Source: an uncultured beta proteobacterium (lineage in GTDB: Bacteria; Pseudomonadota; Gammaproteobacteria; Burkholderiales; Burkholderiaceae_C). From it: a DNA stretch of 33,110 nt. Both the position numbers and the translations under genes were made by a program. The notes beneath the pieces are model-generated. The model was given only the letters and a program-made list of their open reading frames with translations. It was not told the origin of the DNA and made no database searches. The first letter of the stretch is position 1. Each line of letters begins with the position of its first letter. Shown one piece after another: positions 23,163 to 32,340 of the stretch. The DNA lies in assembly GCA_903905735.1 (NCBI GenBank), contig CAIVHU010000172.1:1-33110 (forward strand), in the 5' to 3' direction.

Positions 23163-24199
23163 GAGGCCGCCTCGCGGTAATGCAGATCAGACACCGTACG
23201 CAGTCGCTCGGCCGCTTGTTCCGGCGTGAGGTCGCGCTGGGCTTCAGCCAGCATCTCAAAGCCGACCATGAACTTACGCACGCTGGCTGATCGCAGCAAG
23301 GGCGGGTAGAAATGGGCATGCAATTGCCAGCCGTCGGTGGCGCGATCATCAAACGGGGCACCGTGCCAGCCCATAGAGTACGGAAACGAGCACTGAAAGA
23401 GGTTGTCGTAGCGGCTGGTCAGCCTTTTCAATACCAATGCCAGATCAACCTGCTGCGTTGCGTTGAGTTGGGTGATGCGCTGCACGGCAAACCGCGGCAG
23501 CAGCAACACCTCGAACGGCCAGGTGGCCCAGAACGGCACCAGCGCCAGCCAGTGTTCGGACTTGACCACCACCCGCTCACCGTTGGCCGCTTCACGTTCA
23601 GCATAATCCAGCAACAAGGGGCGCTGGTGCCTGGCAAAGTAGGTCCGCTGGTGCTCGTCCTCAGCCTGAATTTCGCTCGGAATGTAACTGGTGGCCCAGA
23701 TTTGCCCATGCGGGTGCGGGTTGGAACACCCCATCATCGCACCCTTGTTCTCGAAAATTTGCACGCCGGGATAAGTCAAACTTGACTCGTTGGACTCGCT
23801 GATCCAGGTTTGAATAACACGGCCAATGGCGGTCAATGAAAGTTCGGGTAACGAGAGGCTGTGATCCGGCGAGAAACAGATCACCCGGCTGGTGCCCCGG
23901 GCGCTCATCACCTGGAACAAATCGTCAGGTTTCTGGGTGACGTCGGGCGTGTCGGCCATCATGGCCGCAAAATCGTTGGTGAACACAAAGGTGTGTTGAT
24001 AGTCTGGATTGCGCTCTCCAGTCACACGCAAGTTGCCCGCGCACAAGAAACAATGAGGATCGTGGCAGGGTCGTTCGCTGCGGTCAGGCAACTCCTGTTG
24101 GCCCTGCCAGGGTCGCTTGGCACGGTAGGGCGACACCAGCACCCATTGCCCAGTCAGTGGATTAAAGCGACGATGGGAGTGCTCACTGGCGTCGAACAT
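23147..24199 (-). CDS. galT: Galactose-1-phosphate uridylyltransferase
   Basis: GalT exchanges galactose 1-phosphate with UDP-glucose to give UDP-galactose and glucose 1-phosphate. From the ATG at 24199 the product has 350 residues (E. coli 348). The nucleophilic histidine is in the HPH motif (H162-P-H164, in [12 protein letters not shown]). Zinc-site cysteines are C50 and C53 (PHCFLCAGN), with the usual [24 protein letters not shown] at the N-terminus and YSMGWHGAP near residue 280. The frame is open upstream to 24619, but that part is shadow of the neighbouring oxidoreductase. The start lies 13 bases after that gene's stop, with AAGG upstream. Confidence 0.96.
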   Translation of the reverse strand: MFDASEHSHRRFNPLTGQWVLVSPYRAKRPWQGQQELPDRSERPCHDPHCFLCAGNLRVTGERNPDYQHTFVFTNDFAAMMADTPDVTQKPDDLFQVMSARGTSRVICFSPDHSLSLPELSLTAIGRVIQTWISESNESSLTYPGVQIFENKGAMMGCSNPHPHGQIWATSYIPSEIQAEDEHQRTYFARHQRPLLLDYAEREAANGERVVVKSEHWLALVPFWATWPFEVLLLPRFAVQRITQLNATQQVDLALVLKRLTSRYDNLFQCSFPYSMGWHGAPFDDRATDGWQLHAHFYPPLLRSASVRKFMVGFEMLAEAQRDLTPEQAAERLRTVSDLHYREAASCPQP

Positions 24200-24212
24200 G
24201 CGTTTACTGGCC

Positions 24213-25373
24213 TTATAGGTGCGTCCAGGCACCCTGGTTATTACTGGAAGCCAGGGCGGCAGTGACAAAGCGGATACCTTGCAGGCCATCACTGGCATTC
24301 GGAAAGTGCAGTGACAGCGGGTCGGGCGTTTGACCACTGCGGCGCGCCGCCATCGTATCGGCGGCGTCGGTGTAGATATTGGCAAATGCTTCGTGAAACC
24401 CCTCGGGATGTCCCGCCACAATGCGCGACGCACGGGCCGCCAGGGGCAAGGTGCCAGGGCCATTGGGGGTGCGCACTTGGGCTGGTGCGTCCAGCGGTTT
24501 GAATTGCAGCACTTGGGGATGTTCCTGTTGCCATTCCAGACTGCCCAACGAGCCACTGATGCGAATGCGCAAAACGTTTTCCACGCCGGCTGCAGCCTGG
24601 GTGACCCAGAAACTGCCACGTGCGCCGTTGCTCAGGCGAAGCATGGCACCCGCGTAGTCGTGGGTCACACGGTCCGGAACGATACAGCCTATGTCAGCCG
24701 CGACCTGGTCAACCTCCAACCCGGTCATGAAGCGCAACAGGTTGTGCGCATGGGTACCGATGTCGCCCATGACCAGCGACGGACCTCCACGCAGCGGGTC
24801 TTCCTTCCAGGCCCTTCTACCCGGCCCGGCCTTGGCCCGGCCACCCTGCACATATTCGACCTGCACCAGCCTGATCTGGCCCAGTTGCCCTTCCGTCACC
24901 ATGGCCCTGGCTTGCCGAACCATGGGGTAACCGGTGTAGTTGTGGGTCAGGCAAAACACCAGGCCGGTGTCTTGCACCCGCTGGTACAGCGCTTGTGCTT
25001 CTTCAAGCGTGTTGGTCATGGGTTTGTCGCAAATCACGTCCATACCCTGGCCGAGCGCCAACATGGCAAAGCCGAAATGGCTGTCATTGGGCGTCATGAT
25101 GGCCACCACCTCGGCACCATCGACGCGCTGCGCCTCTGCCTCGATCAGGGTCTGACCACTCGGATAACAGCGCTCCGACGCCATACCAATGGCCAGACCT
25201 GCGCTGTGGGCGCGCTCGGGGTCTGAGGACAAGGCGCAAGCGACAAGTTCATAGCGGTCATCCAGCCGAGCGGCCTGACGGTGCATGGCACCGATGAAAG
25301 AGCCTGGCCCGCCGCCAATCACGGCCAGCCGCAAACGCCGCCCCAAAAGCTTGAAAACCGTGTTGTCCGACAT
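24213..25373 (-). CDS. Gfo/Idh/MocA-family oxidoreductase
   Basis: The 386-residue protein has an N-terminal Rossmann fold ([17 protein letters not shown], about 14-30), the family DKP motif in [14 protein letters not shown] near 115-125 with its catalytic lysine, and the conserved GDIGTHAHN with a histidine near 220 that lines the active site. The C-terminal alpha/beta domain contains [16 protein letters not shown]. Relatives oxidise or reduce sugars and inositols with NAD(P). Its place between the sugar permease (5-base gap) and galT (13-base gap) suggests an arabinose/galactose-related substrate, perhaps a sugar 1-dehydrogenase, but this is inference. The start overlaps no other frame and has a weak purine-rich site in the end of gguB. 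Confidence 0.85.
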   Translation of the reverse strand: MSDNTVFKLLGRRLRLAVIGGGPGSFIGAMHRQAARLDDRYELVACALSSDPERAHSAGLAIGMASERCYPSGQTLIEAEAQRVDGAEVVAIMTPNDSHFGFAMLALGQGMDVICDKPMTNTLEEAQALYQRVQDTGLVFCLTHNYTGYPMVRQARAMVTEGQLGQIRLVQVEYVQGGRAKAGPGRRAWKEDPLRGGPSLVMGDIGTHAHNLLRFMTGLEVDQVAADIGCIVPDRVTHDYAGAMLRLSNGARGSFWVTQAAAGVENVLRIRISGSLGSLEWQQEHPQVLQFKPLDAPAQVRTPNGPGTLPLAARASRIVAGHPEGFHEAFANIYTDAADTMAARRSGQTPDPLSLHFPNASDGLQGIRFVTAALASSNNQGAWTHL

Positions 25374-25378
25374 GCCGT

Positions 25379-26575
25379 CTATTTCTTCTTGTTGTACACA
25401 TCAAAAAACACCGCAGCCAGCAACACCAGTCCTTTGATGACCTGCTGCCAGTCGATGCCAATGCCCATGATCGACATGCCGTTGTTCATCACGCCCATGA
25501 TGAAGGCGCCTATCACCGCACCTAGGACTTTGCCCACGCCGCCCGAGGCAGATGCCCCGCCGATGAAGCAGGCGGCAATCACGTCCAGCTCAAAGCCCAG
25601 ACCGGCTTTGGGCGTGGCGGTGTTCAGTCGCGCAGCAAAGATCAGACCGGCGACAGCCGCCAGCACGCCCATGTTAATGAACGTGTAAAACGTCAACCGC
25701 TCCGTGCTGATACCGGACAGGCGCGCAGCCTTTTCGTTGCCTCCCAGTGCATATATGCGCCGCCCTACCGTTGTTTTAGAGGTGACAAAGTCGTAAATCA
25801 ACATCAACACAAGCATCACGATCAGCACGTTGGGTAACCCACGGTAGGACGCCAGCAGGTAGCTGAATGCAGCAATCATGGCCGCGAACACCAGATTTTT
25901 CGCCCAGAAAATGGGATAGGGTTCGTTCTCCATCCCATACTTGGTACGTGCCGCCCGACCTTTCACCTTGGAAAACATCAGAATCAAGGCCATCGCCAAG
26001 CCCAGAATCAACGACAGAATTTTCAGATGCTCGCCACCAAACGGGTCAGGAATAAATCCCGTGCTGATCAACTGGAATTCAGGTGGAAACGGGCCGACAG
26101 ACGAGCCACCCAAAACGACTAGGGACAAGCCCCTGAACACCAACATGCCCGCCAGGGTCACGATAAAAGCCGGGATTTTGTAAAAAGCGACCCAGTAGCC
26201 CTGAGCAGCTCCGATCAGGGCACCCAGCACCAGGCAAATGAAGACCGTCAGTAAAAAATTCAGGTTATGTTCCACCATCAGCACGGCGGCGACGGCACCT
26301 ACAAACCCACTGACAGATCCGACGGAAAGATCGATGTGCCCTGCGACGATGACCAGCAGCATGCCCAGGGCCATCACCACGATGTAACTGTTTTGCAATA
26401 TCAGATTCGTCAGGTTCAACGGCTCAAACAACGTGCCATTAGTCATCACCTGAAAGAAGGCCATGATGGCCACCAGCGCCATCAACAAACCATACTCGCG
26501 CAAGTTATTTTTCATGAATCCCATCTTCTTGGGAACTGTTACCGATGGGGTGGCGTTTGAGGGAACGATAGCCAT
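25379..26575 (-). CDS. gguB: Multiple-sugar ABC transporter permease (GguB/XylH-like)
   Basis: This integral membrane subunit of a monosaccharide importer has 398 residues and about ten hydrophobic helices. It carries the sugar-permease landmarks LVIVAGHIDLSVGSVSGFVGA, PAFIVTLAGMLVFRG and GRRIYALGGNEKAARLSGI, plus a C-terminal FIGGASASGGVGKVLGAVIGAFIMGVMNNGMSIMG. The length, longer than RbsC, and the sequence around the large middle loop (SKVKGRAARTKYGME) fit the GguB/XylH branch, known for import of arabinose, galactose, xylose and glucose. One base separates it from the gguA stop. Homology to Agrobacterium GguB is assigned by pattern and gene order. Confidence 0.9.
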   Translation of the reverse strand: MAIVPSNATPSVTVPKKMGFMKNNLREYGLLMALVAIMAFFQVMTNGTLFEPLNLTNLILQNSYIVVMALGMLLVIVAGHIDLSVGSVSGFVGAVAAVLMVEHNLNFLLTVFICLVLGALIGAAQGYWVAFYKIPAFIVTLAGMLVFRGLSLVVLGGSSVGPFPPEFQLISTGFIPDPFGGEHLKILSLILGLAMALILMFSKVKGRAARTKYGMENEPYPIFWAKNLVFAAMIAAFSYLLASYRGLPNVLIVMLVLMLIYDFVTSKTTVGRRIYALGGNEKAARLSGISTERLTFYTFINMGVLAAVAGLIFAARLNTATPKAGLGFELDVIAACFIGGASASGGVGKVLGAVIGAFIMGVMNNGMSIMGIGIDWQQVIKGLVLLAAVFFDVYNKKK

Positions 26576-26576
26576 G

Positions 26577-28109
26577 TCAATTTGCTCCTGATGTCACGAT
26601 GGACCGCATGATTTTTTCCTGAGTAGCTTCTTCGGCGGAGAACTCCGCCACGAAGACGCCTTCATTAAGTACGCATATCCGGTCACACATGCCCAACAAC
26701 TCAGGCATTTCTGATGAGATCATCAACACGCACTTGCCTTGGTCGGCCAGTTGCGCAATGATGGTGTAAATCTCGTACTTGGCACCGACATCGATGCCTC
26801 GGGTCGGCTCATCCAGAATCAGCACTTGCGGATCTGAAAAGAGCCATTTGCTCAGCACGACTTTTTGCTGGTTACCGCCCGACAGATTGACGGTGTTGGC
26901 AAACACATTCGGGCTGCGGATATTGAGCTTGTTACGATAGTCCTCGGCCACTTTAAATTCACGTCCCTCGTCAATGACCGAGTTCTGCGACACCGCACCC
27001 AGGTTAGCCAGCGTGGTGTTCCAGGCAATGGTCTCTTCCAGTATCAGTCCGTAGCCCTTGCGGTCTTCCGTGACGTAGGCTATGCCGTGGTCAATCGATT
27101 TTTGCACCGTGCTGGTGTCTATGGATTTGCCGTGCATCATCACCTCGCCGGTGATGTTGCGGCCGTAGGTGCGGCCAAAAACACTCATGGCCAGTTCGGT
27201 GCGGCCTGCGCCCATCAAACCGGCAATGCCGACAATTTCGCCCCGGTTCACATGCAGGTCGATGCCCTTGATCACTTCACGGTCAGCATGTTCATCATGG
27301 TGAACATGCCAATCTTTGATTTCAAACACCTTTTCACCGATGTGAGGGGTGCGTTTGGGATAACGGTCCGCCATCTCACGCCCCACCATGTGCTTGATGA
27401 CCACGTCTTCGCTGATTTTCCCGGTTTTGGCGTCCAGAGTGGCCACGGTGGCACCGTCACGAAGGATGGTGATGGCATCGGCCACCTTGGACACCTCATT
27501 GAGCTTGTGCGAGATAAGGATGCAGGCAATACCTTGATGCTTGAGTTCCAGCAGCAGTTCCAGCAGAGCATCGCTGTCAGTCTCGTTCAAACTGGCGGTA
27601 GGTTCATCCAGAATCAACAGCTTGACTTCCTTGGACAAGGCCTTGGCGATTTCAACCAGCTGCTGTTTACCGACACCCAAATTTGTAATCAGGGTGTTGG
27701 GCGATTCCTTCAACCCCACTTTGGTCAAGAGCGCCTGGGTTTTAACATGCGCCACATTCCAGTCAATGATGCCGAATCGCGACGGCTCGTTGCCAAGAAA
27801 AATATTTTCGGTAATCGACAGCAGCGGTACCAGAGCCAGTTCCTGGTGAATGATGATGATGCCCCGGTGCTCACTTTCAGAAATGCCCCTGAATCGGCAC
27901 TCCTTATCCATAAAACGGATGTCACCTTCATAGTCGCCATAGGGGTACACACCGCTGAGAACTTTCATCAGCGTTGATTTACCGGCTCCGTTTTCACCCA
28001 CGATCGCGTGAATCTGGCCAGCATAGACCGTCAAATTGACGTCACTCAACGCACGTACACCGCGGAACTCTTTGATGATTCCGCGCATTTCAAGAATGGG
28101 ATCAGCCAT
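26577..28109 (-). CDS. gguA: Multiple-sugar ABC transporter ATP-binding protein (GguA/XylG-like)
   Basis: This is the energising subunit of the sugar importer: 510 residues with two ABC domains in tandem, as in RbsA/MglA/XylG. The first domain has Walker [10 protein letters not shown], the signature-like [15 protein letters not shown] and Walker [12 protein letters not shown]. The second has a degenerate Walker A ([11 protein letters not shown]), the signature [15 protein letters not shown] and Walker [15 protein letters not shown]. The ATG at 28109 follows AGAGG and starts the conserved [10 protein letters not shown]; an upstream in-frame start at 28151 lies in the terminator-like hairpin and is unlikely. 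It is followed by gguB and preceded by chvE with a 69-base gap holding a hairpin. Confidence 0.93.
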   Translation of the reverse strand: MADPILEMRGIIKEFRGVRALSDVNLTVYAGQIHAIVGENGAGKSTLMKVLSGVYPYGDYEGDIRFMDKECRFRGISESEHRGIIIIHQELALVPLLSITENIFLGNEPSRFGIIDWNVAHVKTQALLTKVGLKESPNTLITNLGVGKQQLVEIAKALSKEVKLLILDEPTASLNETDSDALLELLLELKHQGIACILISHKLNEVSKVADAITILRDGATVATLDAKTGKISEDVVIKHMVGREMADRYPKRTPHIGEKVFEIKDWHVHHDEHADREVIKGIDLHVNRGEIVGIAGLMGAGRTELAMSVFGRTYGRNITGEVMMHGKSIDTSTVQKSIDHGIAYVTEDRKGYGLILEETIAWNTTLANLGAVSQNSVIDEGREFKVAEDYRNKLNIRSPNVFANTVNLSGGNQQKVVLSKWLFSDPQVLILDEPTRGIDVGAKYEIYTIIAQLADQGKCVLMISSEMPELLGMCDRICVLNEGVFVAEFSAEEATQEKIMRSIVTSGAN

Positions 28110-28125
28110 ATCGCCTCTGAAAATG

Positions 28126-28159
28126 TAAAAGGGCCCTGCGCTTTTCTGCACAGGGCCCT
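28126..28159 (-). terminator. Intra-operon hairpin between chvE and gguA
   Basis: On the minus strand a stem AGGGCCCTG / CAGGGCCCT (9 bp, GC-rich, 12-base loop) is followed by TTTT. Placed between the binding-protein gene and the ATPase gene, it probably allows partial termination or protects the chvE mRNA 3' end, giving more binding protein than membrane subunits. Confidence 0.65.
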
Positions 28160-28178
28160 CTACCCTAGCCTCAAGACA

Positions 28179-29255
28179 TCACTTCAATTGATCTTCTTTG
28201 ATGTATCCACTGTCCACCAGAACTTGCTTGTAGTTGGATTTGTCCACGCTGACCGGCTTCAACAGATAAGATGGGACGATCTTGACCTTGTTGTTGTAAG
28301 TCTTGGTGTCATTGATCTCAACTTTCTTGCCGCTCATCATGGAATCGACCATGTTGGCAGCAACCTTGGCCAGCTCGCGGGTGTCTTTGAACACGGTCGA
28401 ATATTGCTCGCCGCGAATGATGGACTTCACTGAAGGCACTTCAGCATCCTGGCCACTCACAAATGGCATCGGCTGACCGCCACTGCCATAACCAACGCCC
28501 TTGAGGGCGGACAAAATTCCGATGCTCAAACCGTCATAGGGAGACAGCACGGCATTTAATTTGACTTTGCCGTAATACGCACTCAGCAGGTTTTCCATAC
28601 GTGCCTGCGCCACCGCACCGTCCCACCGCAGAGTCGAGACCTTGTTCATCCCCATCTGCTTGCTCTGCACCACAAGTTTGCCCTTATCAATGTAAGGTTG
28701 TAGCACGGACATGGCGCCGTTGTAAAAGAAGAATGCGTTGTTGTCGTCCGCTGAACCGCCGAACAGTTCGATGTTGAATGGGCCTTTGCCCTCTTTCAAT
28801 CCCAAAGCCTTTTCCAGAGATTGCGCTTGCAAAACACCGACCTGGAAGTTGTCAAAAGTCGCGTAGTAGTCAACATTCTTGCTGCCGACAATCAGGCGGT
28901 CATACGAGACAACCTTGATGCCGTTGTCAGCGGCCTTTTGCAGGGCGTTAGACAAGGTCGTGCCATCGATTGCAGCAATCACGAGAACTTTCACCCCTTT
29001 GGTGATCATGTTTTCGATCTGTGCCAGCTGGTTGGGGATGTCGTCGTCCGCGTATTGCAAGTCGGCTTTGTAGCCTTTGGCTTGCAAGGCGGCGACCATG
29101 CTGTTGCCATCGTTGATCCAACGTGTTGAGCTCTTGGTAGGCATGGCGATACCAATGGTGCCTTTGTCCTGGGCTTGTGCAAATGGTGTTGCGAAGGCAA
29201 AACCCACTACCAAGGCGGCGGCCAATGCTTTCAATGTTGTTCTGCGAGCTTTCAA
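28179..29255 (-). CDS. chvE: Periplasmic multiple-sugar-binding protein ChvE
   Basis: ChvE binds arabinose, galactose and other monosaccharides in the periplasm and hands them to GguAB. In Agrobacterium it also presents sugars to the VirA sensor. The 358-residue product has a signal peptide ending FAQA|QDKG. The type-I periplasmic-binding fold of the xylose/ChvE group shows in [72 protein letters not shown] and the hinge-side [13 protein letters not shown], with [14 protein letters not shown] near the C-terminus. AGGAG precedes the ATG. It is divergent from a GbpR-like regulator, as in Agrobacterium and Azospirillum. Confidence 0.95.
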   Translation of the reverse strand: MKARRTTLKALAAALVVGFAFATPFAQAQDKGTIGIAMPTKSSTRWINDGNSMVAALQAKGYKADLQYADDDIPNQLAQIENMITKGVKVLVIAAIDGTTLSNALQKAADNGIKVVSYDRLIVGSKNVDYYATFDNFQVGVLQAQSLEKALGLKEGKGPFNIELFGGSADDNNAFFFYNGAMSVLQPYIDKGKLVVQSKQMGMNKVSTLRWDGAVAQARMENLLSAYYGKVKLNAVLSPYDGLSIGILSALKGVGYGSGGQPMPFVSGQDAEVPSVKSIIRGEQYSTVFKDTRELAKVAANMVDSMMSGKKVEINDTKTYNNKVKIVPSYLLKPVSVDKSNYKQVLVDSGYIKEDQLK

Positions 29256-29323
29256 AATGAGACTCCTGTAAATGATCAGCGATTTTTTGTCTTGTCCTCG
29301 CCACGACGGCTAGGATAGGCTGC

Positions 29324-29353
29324 ATCATAGGGACAATGAGTGCTATGTTCCAA
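29324..29353 (-). promoter_or_regulatory. Candidate chvE promoter
   Basis: On the minus strand TTGGAA (29353-29348) and TATGAT (29329-29324) are 18 bases apart, matching the sigma-70 consensus at 4 of 6 and 5 of 6. Transcription would start near 29317, about 60 bases before chvE. An inverted repeat CTGT-N13-ACAG (29367-29387) just upstream could be the LysR-type operator. Confidence 0.4.
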
Positions 29354-29405
29354 TTCATTTTGCGCCCTGTCTGATACACAAAAACAGATCGGTAATAACC
29401 CTGAC

Positions 29406-30371
29406 ATGACTAATTACACCCATTGGCTCATACGCGCCCGACTGAAGACCAGGCAACTGTTGTTGATCGTGGCGCTGGCCGAGGAAGGCAATATCCACCG
29501 GGCTTCGCAAGTGCTCAGCATGACTCAGCCAGCGGCATCAAAGCTTCTCAAAGACTTGGAGGACGTCCTGGGGGTTCAACTGTTTGACCGGCTGCCCCGC
29601 GGCATGCGACCCACCTGGTATGGTGAAACCATGATTCGACATGCACGGGCGGCCCTCAACAGCTTGAACCAGGCGAACGACGAGTTGCAGGCTGCCAAAA
29701 ATGGCCAATTTGGTCAGGTCAACCTGGGTTCCATCACCGCGCCAGGGGTCGTGCTCCTGCCGCCCACCATTGCACTTGTCAAACAGGCTCACCCCAACCT
29801 GCGGATATCGATCCAGATTGAATCAAGCAACGTCCTCATCGAGCAACTTTACCGAGGCACTCTGGACATGATGATCGGACGGCTGTCGGAACAACACGAT
29901 ACCGCTGATCTTCGCTATGAAACGATTGCTGATGAACCGGTTTGCGCTGTCGCGCGGCCCGGGCATCCCCTGTTTTCAGTCAACCCTCTGGTCCTGAACG
30001 ATCTGCTGGATTTTTGCTGGATTGTTCCGCCAGTAGGTAGTGTGATGCGGCACAAATTCGACATCATGTTCCAAGAACTGGACCTTCCACAGCTCACCAG
30101 CCGTGTCGAAACCAGTTCGCAGCTCTTTCTGACCAAGATGATGCTGCAGAGCGACATGGTCAGCATCATGGCTGCGGACGTGGCCCGCTACTACTCAGAC
30201 CATGGCATGCTGCGCATTCTGCCGGTGGTTTTGCCATGCGAGATGGAGCCCTTTGGCTTCATTACCCGCCGCGATAAGCCACTGTCGCCAGCGGCAGAAG
30301 TGCTGATGTCAGCCTTGAAGACATCCGCCCTGTCGGTCTACGGCAAGCAATTCGATGTGCCAGTCCCCTAA
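29406..30371 (+). CDS. gbpR: LysR-family regulator, GbpR-like
   Basis: From the ATG at 29406 the product has 321 residues. An N-terminal helix-turn-helix spans about 12-70 (LLLIVALAEEGNIHRASQVL, TQPAASKLLKDLEDVLGVQLFDR). A LysR effector domain follows, with GSITAPGVVLLPP, LRISIQIESSNVLIEQLYRG and LDMMIGRL. In Agrobacterium, GbpR is the LysR regulator encoded next to chvE that controls it in response to arabinose and galactose. The same divergent arrangement here supports this naming, and makes it the likely regulator of the whole chvE-ggu-gal-ara run, as no AraC or GalR homologue is present. The ribosome binding site is weak. Its stop overlaps the end of the convergent SDR gene. Confidence 0.85.
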   Translation: MTNYTHWLIRARLKTRQLLLIVALAEEGNIHRASQVLSMTQPAASKLLKDLEDVLGVQLFDRLPRGMRPTWYGETMIRHARAALNSLNQANDELQAAKNGQFGQVNLGSITAPGVVLLPPTIALVKQAHPNLRISIQIESSNVLIEQLYRGTLDMMIGRLSEQHDTADLRYETIADEPVCAVARPGHPLFSVNPLVLNDLLDFCWIVPPVGSVMRHKFDIMFQELDLPQLTSRVETSSQLFLTKMMLQSDMVSIMAADVARYYSDHGMLRILPVVLPCEMEPFGFITRRDKPLSPAAEVLMSALKTSALSVYGKQFDVPVP

Positions 30372-31144
30372 TTCCAGCCTGCATCCACCTTGAACTCTTG
30401 CGCAGTGCACATGGCGGCGTCGTCCGAGGCGAGGAACAGCACCATCCGCGCGACATCCGATGCCTGAATCATGTCCGGCAGGCATTGGCTCTGCCGGATG
30501 TTTCTCAACGCCTCATCATCGAGCCACTTCGAGAGTTGGCGCGGCGTCATGACCCAGCCCGGCGACACATTGTTGATGCGTATGCGGTCTGCCCCCAGGG
30601 TGTCGGCCAGGCCTCGGGTCAACCCATTCACGGAAGATTTGGCGACGGCATAACAAGGATATCCGCTGCTTTTTTGCTGCCAACCGGTGGAGCCCAGGTT
30701 GATGATCGATCCTCCACCCAAGCTGCGCATCCCAGGCACTACGGCCTGAATGGCAAAAAAAGCAGGGCGCTGATTCACGGCCATGCGCTCATCCCAATAG
30801 GCTAGCGTGACCGACTCCAGCGTATGGCGGTCATCGCTGGCCACATTGTTGACCAGTGTGGAAAAAGGACCAAGATCCTGCTGCGCCTGGGTCATAGCGG
30901 CTTGCAGCGCCACCACATCACAGACATCGCAATGGCGCCACCACACCGTGCCAAAGCCTCGCGCTTGGATGTCGGCTACCAGTTCAGTGCTTTCCTGGTC
31001 TGCAATGTCAACAAAAGCAACCTGCGCACCCTGCGCGGCAAAGGCACTGACGATCGCGGCACCGACCGCCGTCGCACCACCGGTGACGAACACGCGCTGA
31101 CCCCGAAGGCTGGGATAAATGGCCAAAGATCTTTGAGTCGACAT
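30368..31144 (-). CDS. Short-chain dehydrogenase/reductase, sugar 1-dehydrogenase-like
   Basis: The 258-residue SDR protein has the cofactor motif TGGATAVGAA at about 21-30 (the usual TGxxxGxG with Val in place of Ile), Asp45 in AFVDIAD suggesting NAD preference, NNVAS in place of NNAG, and the catalytic Ser152 (NLGSTGW), Tyr165 and Lys169 (YAVAK). The N-terminal YPSLRGQRVFVTGG and FAAQGAQVAFVDIAD resemble SDRs annotated as galactose or arabinose 1-dehydrogenases in Burkholderiales. In this sugar locus, oxidation of galactose or arabinose to the lactone is plausible but not proven. AGGA is 8 bases before the ATG at 31144; an upstream in-frame ATG at 31195 is less supported. Confidence 0.85.
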   Translation of the reverse strand: MSTQRSLAIYPSLRGQRVFVTGGATAVGAAIVSAFAAQGAQVAFVDIADQESTELVADIQARGFGTVWWRHCDVCDVVALQAAMTQAQQDLGPFSTLVNNVASDDRHTLESVTLAYWDERMAVNQRPAFFAIQAVVPGMRSLGGGSIINLGSTGWQQKSSGYPCYAVAKSSVNGLTRGLADTLGADRIRINNVSPGWVMTPRQLSKWLDDEALRNIRQSQCLPDMIQASDVARMVLFLASDDAAMCTAQEFKVDAGWN

Positions 31145-31321
31145 GTCGATTCCTGTTTCACCAGGCAAGTATTGCAATTTGTGTATGTTAGACACTAAAT
31201 AATTGATATCATGGCTCGCTCATGAATTGTTAGCATCCCAGTCAAAAGAAATTCTGGCGATTCGGATCCTTGTCGCGTGTTTTGGGGCTTGACTGGCTCC
31301 CATTTTTGAACGCCCTTCACC

Positions 31322-32248
31322 ATGCTTTCTACAACTCACTCCATTCGTTGGCTGCACCATGCCGGTCAACACCTGGGCTTGGTGCCCACGCTGGGTGGCG
31401 GTGTGGCAGCCTGGCAGTTGGACCGCACCGACGGCACCTTGGACTTGTGGCGCCCCTGGGCTGGGGGCACCGATCGCTATACCCTGGCATCTTTTCCGCT
31501 CGTGCCTTGGTCCAACCGCATCAGCGCCGGCGGGTTTGAACACGACGGCATCCACCACCCCATGACGCCCAATCGGGTTGGCGAACCTTATCCCATTCAC
31601 GGCGACGGCTGGCTGCAACCTTGGACCCTGCGGCAGCACCAGGAAAACACGGTTGAGATGACGCTGGAATCTGAGGTTTTTGACGGCAATCCTTATTCCT
31701 ATCAGGCATTGCAACGCTTTATGCTGATCGACGGAGGCATGGACCAGACGTTGACCGTTACCCATACCGGCGCCCGACCTCTGCCCTACGGCTTGGGCCA
31801 ACACCCGTTCTTCTTGCGCTCGCCAAGCACCCGATTGACGACCCAGGTGCAGGGCGTCTGGCTCAGCGGCGATGATCCTCTGCCAACGAACCACACCGCT
31901 ATATTCCCCCCAAGCTGGGACCCGCGTGGCGGCATGGAGGTCATTGGGACATTGGTGGACAACGTCTACACCGGTTGGTCCGGGGAGGCCTGCATTTCCT
32001 GGCCAGATCACGCTTTGTCGTTGCTGATGCGGGTGCCGGAAATCCAGAGACGGGGGCAGAACGACGGCTTGTGCCTGCTTTATCGTCCACCTGAGGATCG
32101 CAATTTTTTTTGCTTTGAACCGGTAACCCACCCGATTGATGCTTTTCATATGCCAGGACAGCCGGGAATGCGGGTGCTACACACTGGCGAGAGCCTCACT
32201 TTGCAACTGGAATGGCGCTTTACCGGGAGCCTTGCTGCAGCGCCCTGA
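31322..32248 (+). CDS. galM: Aldose 1-epimerase (mutarotase)
   Basis: GalM interconverts the alpha and beta anomers of aldoses such as galactose and arabinose, supplying kinases and isomerases with the right form. The 308-residue product shows the family pattern: LGGGVAAWQLDR, PLVPWSNRISAGGF with the conserved Asn-Arg, the sugar-contacting H93 in YPIHGDGW, GLGQHPFF with the catalytic-type histidine near 170, and FEPVTHPIDAF carrying the catalytic glutamate near the C-terminus. No strong ribosome binding site precedes the ATG. The 177-bp gap to the divergent SDR gene should contain both promoters. It probably serves the gal/ara genes across gbpR. Confidence 0.88.
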   Translation: MLSTTHSIRWLHHAGQHLGLVPTLGGGVAAWQLDRTDGTLDLWRPWAGGTDRYTLASFPLVPWSNRISAGGFEHDGIHHPMTPNRVGEPYPIHGDGWLQPWTLRQHQENTVEMTLESEVFDGNPYSYQALQRFMLIDGGMDQTLTVTHTGARPLPYGLGQHPFFLRSPSTRLTTQVQGVWLSGDDPLPTNHTAIFPPSWDPRGGMEVIGTLVDNVYTGWSGEACISWPDHALSLLMRVPEIQRRGQNDGLCLLYRPPEDRNFFCFEPVTHPIDAFHMPGQPGMRVLHTGESLTLQLEWRFTGSLAAAP

Positions 32249-32311
32249 AACGTCACAAAAGCGCCTGTGTTTAGACCAACTTAAGGCGCAAACTCCACCT
32301 CAAAACTGCAA

Positions 32312-32340
32312 CAATATGCTATATTTAATATAGCATATTG
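32312..32340. repeat. AT-rich 29-bp inverted repeat
   Basis: Two perfect 13-base arms (CAATATGCTATAT and its complement) flank TTA. The palindrome lies in the gap between galM and the convergent permease gene, and its right arm merges into dispersed repeat copy E. It could be a bidirectional transcription end, an operator or a cruciform-prone site. Confidence 0.5.

Noticed and set aside
26865..27977. 370-codon plus-strand open frame
   Set aside because: It is antisense to gguA, whose two ABC domains are unmistakable.
31220..32149. 309-codon minus-strand open frame
   Set aside because: It is antisense to the aldose 1-epimerase gene; composition is typical of a shadow frame.
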